A stretch of DNA of 64,000 nucleotides from Gemmatimonadota bacterium. GTDB lineage: Bacteria; Gemmatimonadota; Gemmatimonadetes; Longimicrobiales; Gaopeijiaceae. The position numbers and the translations under genes were made by a program. Under the pieces are notes generated by a model that saw only the letters and a list, made by a program, of their open reading frames with translations, had not been told where the DNA came from and did no database searches. Shown here piece after piece: positions 18,155 through 29,186 of the stretch. Each line of letters opens with the position of its first letter. The first letter of the stretch is position 1. The stretch lies in NCBI GenBank assembly GCA_022826565.1, contig JAJDUP010000026.1, positions 248,001-312,000 of the forward strand. The letters run 5' to 3'.

Positions 18155-19527
18155 GTGACGCGCGCTCCCGACTCTCGCGCCCTGACGACGGTCTCGCCCA
18201 GCACCCTCTCCGTGCTCCACGGGATGTCGGCGAAGAGGGCCGGGTCGGGGGCGCGCAGCCCCATGAGGTAGTAGCCGCCGTCGGTGGCCGGCCCCAGCAC
18301 GACATCCGCCGAATCGAGCGCATCCAGGGCGCGGTGCACGGTGTCCGCACCGACCGTGGGCGCGTCCGTGCCGATCACCACCACACGGTCCGCCGCCTCG
18401 AAGGCCCGGTCGAACATCAGCCGCATCCTCCGGCCGAGGTCGCCGTCCGGCTGGGGCCAGTACCGTCCGGGCACATCCCCCAGCCATTCGCGCACCTCGT
18501 CCTCGGCCCCGCAGGGCGCGTAGCACACCGTGATTCCCGCGCGCACTCCGGCCAGCTGATCGATTACCGCACGGCCCATGCGCCGGTAGATGCCGGCCGC
18601 GGCAGCGTCGCCGACGCCGGACGCCAACCGGGTCTTCACGTCACCGGCGCGGGGGGCCTTGGCGAAAACGAGCACCATTGAGCGGCGGCCGTCCGTACGA
18701 CCCGGTGCCGGCGCGCCGGGTGGACGCGGACGTCTGCGCGGCGGGTACCGGGCGGCGAGCCTGGCCGGCTTCGTCCCCCGCAGAAACCGCGTGATCAGCG
18801 TCACGTTGCGGACCCATCCTCGGCTTCGCCCCTCCTCTTCGTATCGGCGGGGACTGGTGGTGATTGTGGCGGAGAGCGGCCGCAGCCGTCCCGCCCGGAG
18901 AAGGCGCCGGTTCAGGATCACGTCCTCCATGATCGGCTCGTCCGGGAAGGGGCCCGCCTCGAAGAACAGATCGCGCGGAATCAGGAGCCCCTGGTCGCCG
19001 TAAACGAGGCCCCTGTGGCGAACGCGAATTCGCTGACCTGCTTCAATGAGGCGGTAGCAGAGGTGGGGATGGGCGATGGCGAGGCCGAAGTAGGCCGCGT
19101 CGGGGCTGTCCGCCTCGACGTGATCCCGGATTGCACGAAGAGCGGCGCGGTCCAGCCGGGAGTCGGCGTGCAGCATGAGCAGCCAGGGGGTCCGGAGGAA
19201 GGCCGCGCCCGCATTCATCTGCCGCGCGCGGCCGAGTCTGCTCCGGAGCACGGTGGCCCCGCCCTCGCGCGCCGCTTCCACCGTCCCGTCCCACGAGCCT
19301 CCGTCGACCACGACGACCTCGGTGACCAGATCGAGTTCCGCAAGGTCCTTGAGCAGATCGGGAAGGGCCTCCGCCTCGTCGATGGCGGGGATGACAACCC
19401 CGAGCTCAGCCCTGCCGCCGTCCGGACGCGACCCGTCCGCCGCCGACCGGCCGCGGACGTGGGCCGTCCGGGCAAACCGGTCGGCGCGGACGACTGGCCG
19501 CTCGGATACCGCGGGCGTCTCGTCCAC
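18025..19527 (-). CDS. Two-domain glycosyltransferase: TIGR04283-type GT2 fused to TIGR04282/DUF2064-type domain
   Basis: 500 residues. Domain one (about 42-255) is a GT-A family 2 transferase: VVIPAIDEAEALP, VVVVDGGSWDGT, a LHADS acidic site, and GDQGLLIPRDLF near the C-terminal end. A basic Pro-rich linker (about 260-282) leads to domain two (284-480), which has FAKAPRAGDVKTRLA, VIGTDAPT, GPATDGGYYLMGL and DIDTVDDL. That is the DUF2064/TIGR04282 nucleotidyltransferase-like group. The two families are usually neighbouring genes, often annotated as arsenosugar-biosynthesis glycosyltransferases. It is last in a minus-strand unit behind the VTT-DUF547 gene (6-base gap). The sugar donor and acceptor are unknown. 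The 3' end overlaps the opposite-strand gene. Confidence 0.85.
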   Translation of the reverse strand: MDETPAVSERPVVRADRFARTAHVRGRSAADGSRPDGGRAELGVVIPAIDEAEALPDLLKDLAELDLVTEVVVVDGGSWDGTVEAAREGGATVLRSRLGRARQMNAGAAFLRTPWLLMLHADSRLDRAALRAIRDHVEADSPDAAYFGLAIAHPHLCYRLIEAGQRIRVRHRGLVYGDQGLLIPRDLFFEAGPFPDEPIMEDVILNRRLLRAGRLRPLSATITTSPRRYEEEGRSRGWVRNVTLITRFLRGTKPARLAARYPPRRRPRPPGAPAPGRTDGRRSMVLVFAKAPRAGDVKTRLASGVGDAAAAGIYRRMGRAVIDQLAGVRAGITVCYAPCGAEDEVREWLGDVPGRYWPQPDGDLGRRMRLMFDRAFEAADRVVVIGTDAPTVGADTVHRALDALDSADVVLGPATDGGYYLMGLRAPDPALFADIPWSTERVLGETVVRARESGARVTYLEPQSDIDTVDDLTPELMRRLGLAADPGSGKVRGVPSGTRE

Positions 19528-19533
19528 GGCCCG

Positions 19534-21105
19534 CTAACGCGATGAGTCGTTCAGGGTCCAGTCGTAGTCGACGAATTCCAGTTCGGTGCCCGGGTCCTCG
19601 AGAGCCTCCCGCTCCGCTCCGGACGTGTAGCGGGCCAGGAACGCCCTGATGCCCTCGACCCCCCCGAAGTCCTCCTTGAACCAGTCCAGCACGGTATTGA
19701 CCCGTACCGTCCGCCTGCCGTCGACGGTGGCCACGCGGAATTGAGCCGGATCGCCTGTGAATGCGCGGACCCGGTCGTCGAGTTGCGAATCGAGCGAGCC
19801 GCCGTCGTAGGCCCGGGGGATCAGGGGCGGACAGCTGACCGCGGCGCAGTTGATCGCGAAGTGGATGCGCGGATCGCCCATCGGCCGGATGATCTCGTGT
19901 TCGATCTCGTCCTGCGAGCGCACGGCTCCGGCGATCGGGCAGTGATCACCGGTGAAGACGTCGGGGATCTGCCAGACCGAGTTCGCGGGACGCCCGGCGG
20001 CCGCGTTCCTGATGCGAAGCAACCCGCCGGCGCGCCTGATCGGATAGTTCTCGATCACGCGCTTCAGCATGCATGCGTTGTAGGCGTTGATCCAGAAGGC
20101 GAGTCGGTCCGCGCGGGCGGTGCTCCGGACGGCCGCGGGATCGGTCGCCTCCAGCCTGGAGATGTAGGCGTTGAGCCTCGACGGGTCGTCCGCGAGGCTT
20201 CGGTAGGCCACGCCGGCGTCTTCCACCGCCGCCGCGAGGACTTCGGTGAAAAGCCCGTGGTCGGGCAGTGGTCCGGCGGGTGCCCGCTGTGCACTGGCGA
20301 CGGGAGCCGCGGCGAAACCCGAGGCGAGCCCAAGGGCGACCACGATGGCGCTCATCCCCGGCAGCCGGATGTTCATGCGCTTGAGCAATGCGGGGAGGAA
20401 GCTCAGCAGGACGAGGAGGACGCCCGCGAACGCGACCCTCAGCAACGCCTCCCGGGAGGCCTCCTGGGACCCCTGCAGGAGGGCGTCCGCGAAGAAGGTG
20501 TATACCGCGGTCCCCGGTACAATGCCGATCAGCGTCGCCAGAGCGTAGGTGCGCCATCGCAGCGGCATGAGTCCCGACCCGAAGTTGAGGGCGTTGAATG
20601 GAACCAGGGGAATCAGACGCAGCGTAAGCAGACCCTGGAATCCGTGCCGCTTCACGATGCCGTCGAGCTTGTCCAGCGTGGTTGAATCGCTGCCCATCAG
20701 GTGCCGAACGCCATCGCGTCCCAGCGCGCGGGCGATGCCGAAGGCCGCGTTGGCGCCGATGTTCGCGGCGGCCATGTTCAGCAGTGTGCCCCACCAGAAG
20801 CCGAAGATCGCGCCCCCTCCGAGCGTCAGGATCGTGCCCGGCACGGCCAGTGCCGTGGCCAATGCGTAGATCGCGACGAAGATGACTGGAGCCCAGGGGT
20901 GGCCGCGCAGCCACTCGACGACTTCGAAGATGCCTTCGCGCGACAGGTAGCCGCCGAGCGGCGTTCTCGTCGCGATCAGGTACCCGGCAACCACGATCAG
21001 GACGAGTGCGGCGAGCTTGAAGAGGGGGCCGCGAGACGAACGCCCGGCGCCATCGCCGTGGGAGGTAGCGTCGGTGGACGTTGCCGTGTTGTCTATTTCA
21101 GCCAT
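19534..21105 (-). CDS. VTT (TVP38/TMEM64) membrane domain fused to DUF547 domain
   Basis: 523 residues. A cytosolic Ser/Thr-rich start precedes a membrane part (about 28-242) with the VTT/DedA-like pattern: ALAVPGTILTLGGGAIFG, LRLIPLVPFNALNFGSG. After LKRMNIRLPG there is a second hydrophobic stretch (252-271) ending in APVASAQ that looks like a former signal peptide. The DUF547 domain follows (about 285-515: DRLAFWINAYNACMLK, HFAINCAAVSCPPL, VNTVLDWFKEDFGG). The DUF547 domain is probably periplasmic, and its function is unknown. An internal ATG (Met244) could allow separate translation. The gene overlaps the flavoprotein gene by 13 bases. Confidence 0.88.
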   Translation of the reverse strand: MAEIDNTATSTDATSHGDGAGRSSRGPLFKLAALVLIVVAGYLIATRTPLGGYLSREGIFEVVEWLRGHPWAPVIFVAIYALATALAVPGTILTLGGGAIFGFWWGTLLNMAAANIGANAAFGIARALGRDGVRHLMGSDSTTLDKLDGIVKRHGFQGLLTLRLIPLVPFNALNFGSGLMPLRWRTYALATLIGIVPGTAVYTFFADALLQGSQEASREALLRVAFAGVLLVLLSFLPALLKRMNIRLPGMSAIVVALGLASGFAAAPVASAQRAPAGPLPDHGLFTEVLAAAVEDAGVAYRSLADDPSRLNAYISRLEATDPAAVRSTARADRLAFWINAYNACMLKRVIENYPIRRAGGLLRIRNAAAGRPANSVWQIPDVFTGDHCPIAGAVRSQDEIEHEIIRPMGDPRIHFAINCAAVSCPPLIPRAYDGGSLDSQLDDRVRAFTGDPAQFRVATVDGRRTVRVNTVLDWFKEDFGGVEGIRAFLARYTSGAEREALEDPGTELEFVDYDWTLNDSSR

Positions 21106-22502
21106 TGGATCACTCGCTTCAGTGTGCGGCCGGCCGCCGAGTCGAGGCGCGTGCGGTTGAACTCGGCGGCAGCCTTCTTCACGCTCTCCACCATGGTGGG
21201 ATACGGGAAGATCGTATCCGCGACCTTGCTCAGCTTGAGTCCGTGCTGCCGGGCCAGCACGAACGGGAAGATCAGGTCCCCGGCACCATGCGCGACGATC
21301 GTGGCGCCCAGCACGCCGCCCTTGCGGTCCGCCGTGACCTTCACGAAGCCCGTGGCGGATCCGTCTACGATTGCGCGGTCAAGGTCATCGAGGCGGTACG
21401 TGTAGGCCGTGCCCCCGCGTGCGGCGGCCTCCGCCCCCGACAAGCCCACGTGAGCGACCTCGGGGTCCGTATAGGTCACCCTCGGGACGTTGTCGTAGCG
21501 AATCTTCGTCCGGCCGGGCAGGACGGAATTGCGCAGCGAGACCTTGGCCATCTGCTCGGCGGCGTGGGTGAACTGCATCGCACCCGTGACGTCGCCGGCG
21601 GCCCACACGGTGGGCGCGCTGCTGCGCAGGTACGGGTCGACCTGGATTGCCCCGCGCACTGTACTCACTCCGGCGGCCTCCAATCCCAGCCCGTCGGTGA
21701 ATGGCCGGCGGCCCGTGGCCACGAAGATCTCGTCGACGGCTACGCCCTCGCCTCCGTTCATCCTCAGCACCTTGCGCCCGCGCTCGGTTTCGACGGCTGC
21801 CACCGCAGCCCCGACGCGGACGTCGATCCCTTCCTCGCGCAGCGAGTCCTGCATGAACGCGGCGGCCTCGGGTTCCTCGTTGTTCAGGATGGAGGGCATC
21901 ATCTCGAGGATGGTCACCCGGGCGCCCAGGCGCGCGAAGATCTGGGCGAACTCGGTCCCGATCGGCCCGCCGCCCAGGATGGCGATCGATCCGGGCAATT
22001 CGTCCTCGTCGAAGACGTTTTCGTAGGTCCAGAACCCCGCGTCGGTGAGCCCCGGGATCGGTGGCACGGCCGCGACGGCCCCGGTGGCGATCACGAACCG
22101 CTTCGAGCGAATCGTCCCCACGCCCTCGACCTCCATCGTCGACGGGTCCAGGAAGCGGGCTGCGCCGAAGTGGACCGCGATCCCCATGTCCCGGAAGCGC
22201 TCGGGGTCGTCGTGATGGGCGACGGTCGCGCGCGCGGCCCTCATGCGTTCCATGACGGCGCGGAAGTCGTGCCGCACTTCGGGTCGCTGCAGCCCCAGGC
22301 CGGCGGCCCGGTCCATCTGCCGCGCGAGGCGCGCCGATGCGATCAGCGCCTTGGACGGCACGCACCCGGTCCAGAGACAGTCTCCACCCAGGGCATTCTT
22401 CTCGATGATCGCCGCGTCCAGGCCGAGGTATGCGGCGCCCACGGCGGTGATCAGTCCAGCGGTCCCGCCTCCGATGGCGACCAGATCGTATTGAGCCGTC
22501 AT
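21093..22502 (-). CDS. FAD/NAD(P)-disulfide oxidoreductase, mercuric-reductase-like
   Basis: 469 residues of the pyridine nucleotide-disulfide reductase class I family. The FAD site is AIGGGTAGL, the redox disulfide is GGDCLWTGCVPSK, the NAD site is ILGGGPIGTE, the second FAD site is VWAAGDVTG, and there is a C-terminal dimerisation domain. The end of the dimer interface reads FPYPTMVE, like MerA-type enzymes, whereas lipoamide dehydrogenase has His-Pro-Thr. There is no N-terminal HMA domain and no C-terminal Cys pair, so mercury reduction is doubtful. Such enzymes are often found beside TVP38/TMEM64 (VTT) genes, as here. It diverges from recA across a 286-base region. Confidence 0.87.
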   Translation of the reverse strand: MTAQYDLVAIGGGTAGLITAVGAAYLGLDAAIIEKNALGGDCLWTGCVPSKALIASARLARQMDRAAGLGLQRPEVRHDFRAVMERMRAARATVAHHDDPERFRDMGIAVHFGAARFLDPSTMEVEGVGTIRSKRFVIATGAVAAVPPIPGLTDAGFWTYENVFDEDELPGSIAILGGGPIGTEFAQIFARLGARVTILEMMPSILNNEEPEAAAFMQDSLREEGIDVRVGAAVAAVETERGRKVLRMNGGEGVAVDEIFVATGRRPFTDGLGLEAAGVSTVRGAIQVDPYLRSSAPTVWAAGDVTGAMQFTHAAEQMAKVSLRNSVLPGRTKIRYDNVPRVTYTDPEVAHVGLSGAEAAARGGTAYTYRLDDLDRAIVDGSATGFVKVTADRKGGVLGATIVAHGAGDLIFPFVLARQHGLKLSKVADTIFPYPTMVESVKKAAAEFNRTRLDSAAGRTLKRVIQWLK

Positions 22503-22721
22503 TTTGCGTTGAGAATCCGGGGCGCCGCGCGGCCGGGGGCGTCAGCCGCGAAATCTGGCGCGTTCAAACATGGAAACGCCCCTGGATAACCATAGCTTGT
22601 TTCCGTCGTCCTGAAGGGCGTCCGAAAAGCGCCGGCTGCAGGAAAGGGCGGGCTTGTCACCTTCGCTACACCGGGCAGAGGGTCCGGGGTCCGTCGGCCT
22701 CCGGGGCGGGGGCGTACGACC

Positions 22722-22749
22722 TTGACGACAGGCTATTTCGTGTTATCTT
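22722..22749 (+). promoter_or_regulatory. Likely sigma-70-type promoter of recA
   Basis: TTGACG (22722-22727) and TATCTT (22744-22749) are separated by 16 bases in an otherwise very GC-rich stretch, and end 40 bases before the recA ATG. The Shine-Dalgarno AAGGA is at 22774-22778. I looked for a palindromic SOS box of the E. coli or Bacillus type across this region and saw none. Confidence 0.6.
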
Positions 22750-22788
22750 CGGTTTTGGTGAATCCAACTGGCAAAGGAACGAGCAGCG

Positions 22789-23877
22789 ATGTCCACGAAG
22801 AAGAAGTCCGGGACCCGGGACAGGGCCGGCGAGCAGAGAAGAAAGGCACTCGACACGGCCCTGACCCAGATCGAGAGATCGTACGGGAAGGGCGCCATCA
22901 TGCGCATGGGTTCCGACCAGCCCAGCCTCAGGATCCGCAGCATTTCGACGGGAGCCATCAACCTCGACGCGGTCATCGGCATCGGCGGCGTGCCGCGGGG
23001 GCGGATCAGCGAGATCTACGGGCCGGAGTCGTCCGGGAAGACCACCCTGTGCCTGCATGTGATCGCCAACGCGCAGCGCGATGGGGGCGTTGCGGCATTC
23101 ATCGACGCCGAGCACGCGCTCGACATCCAATACGCGCGCAAGCTGGGGATCAACGTGGACGACCTCCTGGTCTCGCAGCCGGATACGGGGGAGCAGGCAC
23201 TCGAGATCGCCGAGGTGCTCATCCGCAGCAACGCGGTGGACGTGATCGTGGTCGACTCGGTCGCGGCCCTGGTGCCGCGGGCCGAGATCGAGGGCGAGAT
23301 GGGTGACTCGCACGTGGGACTGCAGGCCCGCCTGATGAGCCAGGCGCTCCGCAAGCTCACCGGGGCCGTCAGCCGGTCCAACGCCTCCGTGATCTTCACC
23401 AATCAGATCCGCGAGAAGATCGGGGTCATGTTCGGGAGTCCGGAGACGACGTCGGGGGGCCGAGCGTTGAAGTTCTACGCGTCCCTGCGCCTGGATATTC
23501 GCCGGATCGGCGCCCTCAAGGACGGGCCCGACATCATCGGGAACCGGACCCGTGTGAAGGTGGTGAAGAACAAGTGCGCGCCGCCCTTCAAGCAGGCAGA
23601 GTTCGACATTCTCTACGGCAAGGGCATCAGCCACATCGGCCTGCTCATCGATCTCGGTGTCGAGAAGGGGATCGTGGACAAGTCGGGATCGTGGTTCTCC
23701 TACGGTTCCCTGCGACTCGGCCAGGGCAAGGAGAACGTGCGGATGTTCCTCGAGGAGAACACGGACGTTGCCGCCGAGATCGAAGCGCGGCTCCTGGTGG
23801 CGCTGGGGATTGCGGAGCCGCCCGAGGAAGGGGCCGCGTCCGGCTCGGCCGGAGCACCTGCGGTCAAGGTCGTGTAG
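22789..23877 (+). CDS. recA: Recombinase RecA
   Basis: ATP-dependent strand-exchange protein of homologous recombination and SOS co-protease. 362 residues. Walker A is GPESSGKTT at 78-86, Walker B lies in [12 protein letters not shown], loop L1 is in [22 protein letters not shown], and loop L2 with [20 protein letters not shown] is intact. The C-terminal domain ends in an Ala/Gly-rich tail. No recX follows: alaS is directly downstream (130 bases to its ATG), a recA-alaS arrangement without the usual RecX regulator. It has its own promoter. Confidence 0.98.
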   Translation: MSTKKKSGTRDRAGEQRRKALDTALTQIERSYGKGAIMRMGSDQPSLRIRSISTGAINLDAVIGIGGVPRGRISEIYGPESSGKTTLCLHVIANAQRDGGVAAFIDAEHALDIQYARKLGINVDDLLVSQPDTGEQALEIAEVLIRSNAVDVIVVDSVAALVPRAEIEGEMGDSHVGLQARLMSQALRKLTGAVSRSNASVIFTNQIREKIGVMFGSPETTSGGRALKFYASLRLDIRRIGALKDGPDIIGNRTRVKVVKNKCAPPFKQAEFDILYGKGISHIGLLIDLGVEKGIVDKSGSWFSYGSLRLGQGKENVRMFLEENTDVAAEIEARLLVALGIAEPPEEGAASGSAGAPAVKVV

Positions 23878-24006
23878 GACCCGGCGGGCCGGAGGCGTCG
23901 GCAGCAGGGTTGGGCTAACTTCCATTGACGCAGATGCTGCCGAGCCGCCACGCGGCCAGCTTCCAGTTCCCGAATGACTCTCGCGGTTGTCCGACGCCCT
24001 GAACCG

Positions 24007-26708
<2,702 letters not shown>

Positions 26709-26712
<4 letters not shown>

Positions 26713-26999
26713 CCATCGGCGAGTGGATCGATGGGAGCGGCCGTACTGTTCCGTCTGTGCTCCGGCGATCGCTGAACGCCCAGGGCCCGGTCTCGGCCGA
26801 GACGCTGCTGCGGGCCGCGGAACGGAAGGCATCGATTGCCGGCGCCGGAGCCGCGCGTTCCCGTGCCGCAGCCTTCTCCCTGCTGGGCGCGGATGCCTAC
26901 ATCACGTATGCCTGCCTCTGGACCGTACGAAACGCGGGCCGCAGCCACGATCTGAAGGGGATGACCGCCCGGGTCGCAGGCGCCCCCTGGCAGGAATAG
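26709..26999 (+). CDS. Small protein of unknown function downstream of alaS
   Basis: 96 residues, not recognised. It begins with an ATGA overlap on alaS and ends 3 bases before the PHP-domain gene, so it is surely translated in this run. Composition is Ala/Arg-rich, with no signal peptide. A helical middle (LLRAAERKASIAGAGAARSR) and a C-terminal patch with GADAYITYACLW follow. The start MTIGEWIDGSG resembles no motif I know. Conserved synteny would be the first thing to test. Confidence 0.65.
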
Positions 27000-27002
27000 C
27001 TC

Positions 27003-27827
27003 GTGGCGCAGGGTTACGCGGACTTTCACAGCCACCTCGTCCCGGACGTGGACGATGGCTCCCGCACTCTGGAAGAGTCGCTGTACTCGATCGGGCGGAT
27101 GGTCGAGGCCGGGTTGGACAGGATAATCACCACTCCACACCTGTGGTTGTCACACGCCATGGGTGGCCGGTTGGCGGCATACCTGGAGATCCATGACCAC
27201 CGGTGGACCAGCCTGGAGCGCGCGGTTCGGGCCCAATACCCCGAACTCGACTTCCGCCGCGGGTTCGAAGTCATGCTCGACCGGCTCGGGTTGGATCTGT
27301 CCGATCCGAGGCTGCGCCTGGGTGGCACCGGGTTCGTCCTCGTCGAGTGGCCGCTGCATCGCATCCCGTCCGGGAGCCCGGCGATACTCGAGGGAATCGT
27401 CCGGTCGGGCCTCGTACCCGTGGTCGCGCACCCGGAGCGATACCACGGGATCGGTCCAGGACTCGGCCTCGTCAGAGAGTGGAAGCGGACGGGCGCCCTG
27501 TTGCAGGGGAATTACGGATCTCTCGCCGGTCAGAACGGTCCCGTCGCGCGAGCGTTCATTCTGCGGATGATGCAGGAAGGAGTCCTCGACTACCTGTGCT
27601 CTGACTTTCATGGGCGTCGCGAATACACGTTCTACATGGTCCAGGGTGCCCGTGCGCTGAGGGAATTGGGGGGCGATGAGCAGCTGGCAGTCCTAGGCAA
27701 AACGAACCCGGCCCGGCTCTTCGACGGGGAAGCTCCGCTGCCCGTACCGCCGTTGTCGCTCGAATCCGCGGGAGAGGCTGCTCCGGTTGCGGCTCCCGGG
27801 GAGGGCAGGGGCTGGGTCGATGAGTGA
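27003..27827 (+). CDS. CpsB/Wzb-like PHP-domain phosphotyrosine phosphatase
   Basis: 274 residues, GTG start. The N-terminus DFHSHLVPDVDDGS carries the first metal-binding motif (HxH plus Asp) of PHP-family protein-tyrosine phosphatases (CpsB/YwqE/Wzh). ITTPHLW, the VAHPERYHGI segment and CSDFHG supply the other metal ligands. These Mn-dependent phosphatases reset tyrosine kinases that control capsule or exopolysaccharide export. No BY-kinase or polymerase gene is in the window, so the partner must be elsewhere. The C-terminal 30 residues are Ala/Pro-rich and probably disordered. Its end overlaps gmhA by 8 bases. Confidence 0.85.
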   Translation: MAQGYADFHSHLVPDVDDGSRTLEESLYSIGRMVEAGLDRIITTPHLWLSHAMGGRLAAYLEIHDHRWTSLERAVRAQYPELDFRRGFEVMLDRLGLDLSDPRLRLGGTGFVLVEWPLHRIPSGSPAILEGIVRSGLVPVVAHPERYHGIGPGLGLVREWKRTGALLQGNYGSLAGQNGPVARAFILRMMQEGVLDYLCSDFHGRREYTFYMVQGARALRELGGDEQLAVLGKTNPARLFDGEAPLPVPPLSLESAGEAAPVAAPGEGRGWVDE

Positions 27828-28422
27828 CCACGACGGTCTCGGCGGCGAGTTCCGTGAATTGGCGGACCTCGCCCTCACGGTGGCGAGTGATTGCGACCAG
27901 GCGATCGCGGCCTACGCCCGGGATGCGGCGGAGACACTCCGCCGGGGCGGCAAGCTGCTGTTTTGCGGCAACGGTGGATCGGCGGCGCACGCCCAACATC
28001 TGGCTGCCGAGTACGTTGTGCGTTTTTCCGATGACCGGAAAGCGCTGCCTGCAATGGCTCTGTCCGCTGACACCTCGGTACTCACCGCATGCGCCAACGA
28101 CCTGGGATTCGAACAGGTGTTTTCCCGCCAGGTGGAGGCGCTGGGAAGACCGGGCGATCTTCTCGTGCTTCATTCGACATCCGGAGAGTCGCAGAACCTG
28201 GTGCAGGCAGCCCGGGCTGCGAGAGAGGCCGGGATTCGAACCGTCGGCGTTCTCGCCAGTGGCGGGGGTCGTGTCGGGGAACTCGTGGACATATCGGTTG
28301 TGGTACCGACGGACCGGCCTTCGAGGGCTCAGGAGATTCATCTTGCAATCGGCCATGTCGTGTGCCGGCATGTGGAGGCCAGCATGAAAACGGAATGCAA
28401 CCAGCGCGGGAGAACCGAGTGA
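27820..28422 (+). CDS. gmhA: Phosphoheptose isomerase (SIS domain)
   Basis: Converts sedoheptulose-7-P to glycero-manno-heptose-7-P, the first step of heptose supply for LPS core or S-layer glycans. 200 residues, the GmhA size. Motifs are FCGNGGSAAHAQHLAAEYV (with the catalytic Glu in AAE), LSADTSVLTACANDLGFE, HSTSGES and the C-terminal IHLAIGH with the catalytic His. DnaA-initiator-associating (DiaA) proteins share this fold and cannot be fully excluded. The ATG at 27820 overlaps the phosphatase gene. No hldE or gmhB is nearby. Confidence 0.85.
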   Translation: MSDHDGLGGEFRELADLALTVASDCDQAIAAYARDAAETLRRGGKLLFCGNGGSAAHAQHLAAEYVVRFSDDRKALPAMALSADTSVLTACANDLGFEQVFSRQVEALGRPGDLLVLHSTSGESQNLVQAARAAREAGIRTVGVLASGGGRVGELVDISVVVPTDRPSRAQEIHLAIGHVVCRHVEASMKTECNQRGRTE

Positions 28423-29186
28423 ACGGACTGAATCTGCAGTTGGCGGGGAAACGGGCGCTGGTGACCGGGGGATCGCGCGGCGTGGGCGCTGCCGCGGTCA
28501 GGTTGCTTGCGCAAGCAGGCGCCGATGTCGGCATCTCCTATCACAACAGGGCCGACGAGGCGCGGGCGGTGGTGGAGGAGGCCCGTGGGATGGGAGTGCG
28601 AAGCTGGGCGGAGGGAGGCGACCTGTCGGATCGGCGGGTCGTTGACGCGCTGTTCGAGCGTGTGGATGCGGAGTTCGGAGGGCTCGACATCTTCGTCGGC
28701 AACGCCGGGATCTGGCCCGTGGCGGACATCGCGGTTGCGGAGATGGAAGACGAGCGCTGGCACAAGACCGTGGCCGTAAATCTGGATTCCATCTTCTTCA
28801 CCACCCGCGCGGCGCTGCAACGCCTGACCGACGACGGTCGGGTGGTGCTGGTGAGCTCGACTGCCGGACAGCGGGGGGAGGCCTTTCACTCGGACTACGC
28901 CGCCACCAAGGGGGCGATCATCTCGATGGTGAAGGGACTGTGCGTGGAGGTGGGCCGGCGCGGCATCACGGTCAACGCCGTCGCCCCCGGGTGGATCGAC
29001 ACGGAGATGTCGCAGGATGCACTCGACGGACCCGACCGGGCCGCGATCGACGCGGCGATCCCCCTCGGACGCGTCGCCACCGCGGAAGATGTGGCTGGCC
29101 CGATCGTCCTCCTCTGCTCGCCGCTGGCCCGGCACATCACCGGCGAGATCCTGAACGTCAACGGGGGGTCGGTGCTGGTCGGGTGA
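28419..29186 (+). CDS. Short-chain dehydrogenase/reductase (FabG-like)
   Basis: 255-residue classical SDR. The cofactor site is VTGGSRGVGAAA, the NAG-type motif is GNAGIW, the catalytic Ser is in VSSTAGQRG, and Tyr-Lys are in YAATK. The C-terminus has PGWIDTEM and NVNGGS as in 3-oxoacyl-ACP reductases. It starts at GTG overlapping the gmhA stop and ends overlapping the next gene by GTGA. Position between gmhA and the nucleotidyltransferase does not reveal a substrate: it could be FabG-like or act on a sugar. The FabG-like label is by pattern only. Confidence 0.82.
   Translation: MNGLNLQLAGKRALVTGGSRGVGAAAVRLLAQAGADVGISYHNRADEARAVVEEARGMGVRSWAEGGDLSDRRVVDALFERVDAEFGGLDIFVGNAGIWPVADIAVAEMEDERWHKTVAVNLDSIFFTTRAALQRLTDDGRVVLVSSTAGQRGEAFHSDYAATKGAIISMVKGLCVEVGRRGITVNAVAPGWIDTEMSQDALDGPDRAAIDAAIPLGRVATAEDVAGPIVLLCSPLARHITGEILNVNGGSVLVG

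Noticed and set aside
21093..22502. Annotation as dihydrolipoamide dehydrogenase or true mercuric reductase
   Set aside because: The C-terminal interface lacks the HPT of lipoamide dehydrogenase, and the HMA domain and C-terminal Cys pair of MerA are missing, so only the broader family is called.
22572..22604. GGAAAC ... GTTTCC inverted repeat upstream of the flavoprotein gene
   Set aside because: Arms are only 6 bases with a 21-base spacer, likely by chance; not enough to call an operator.
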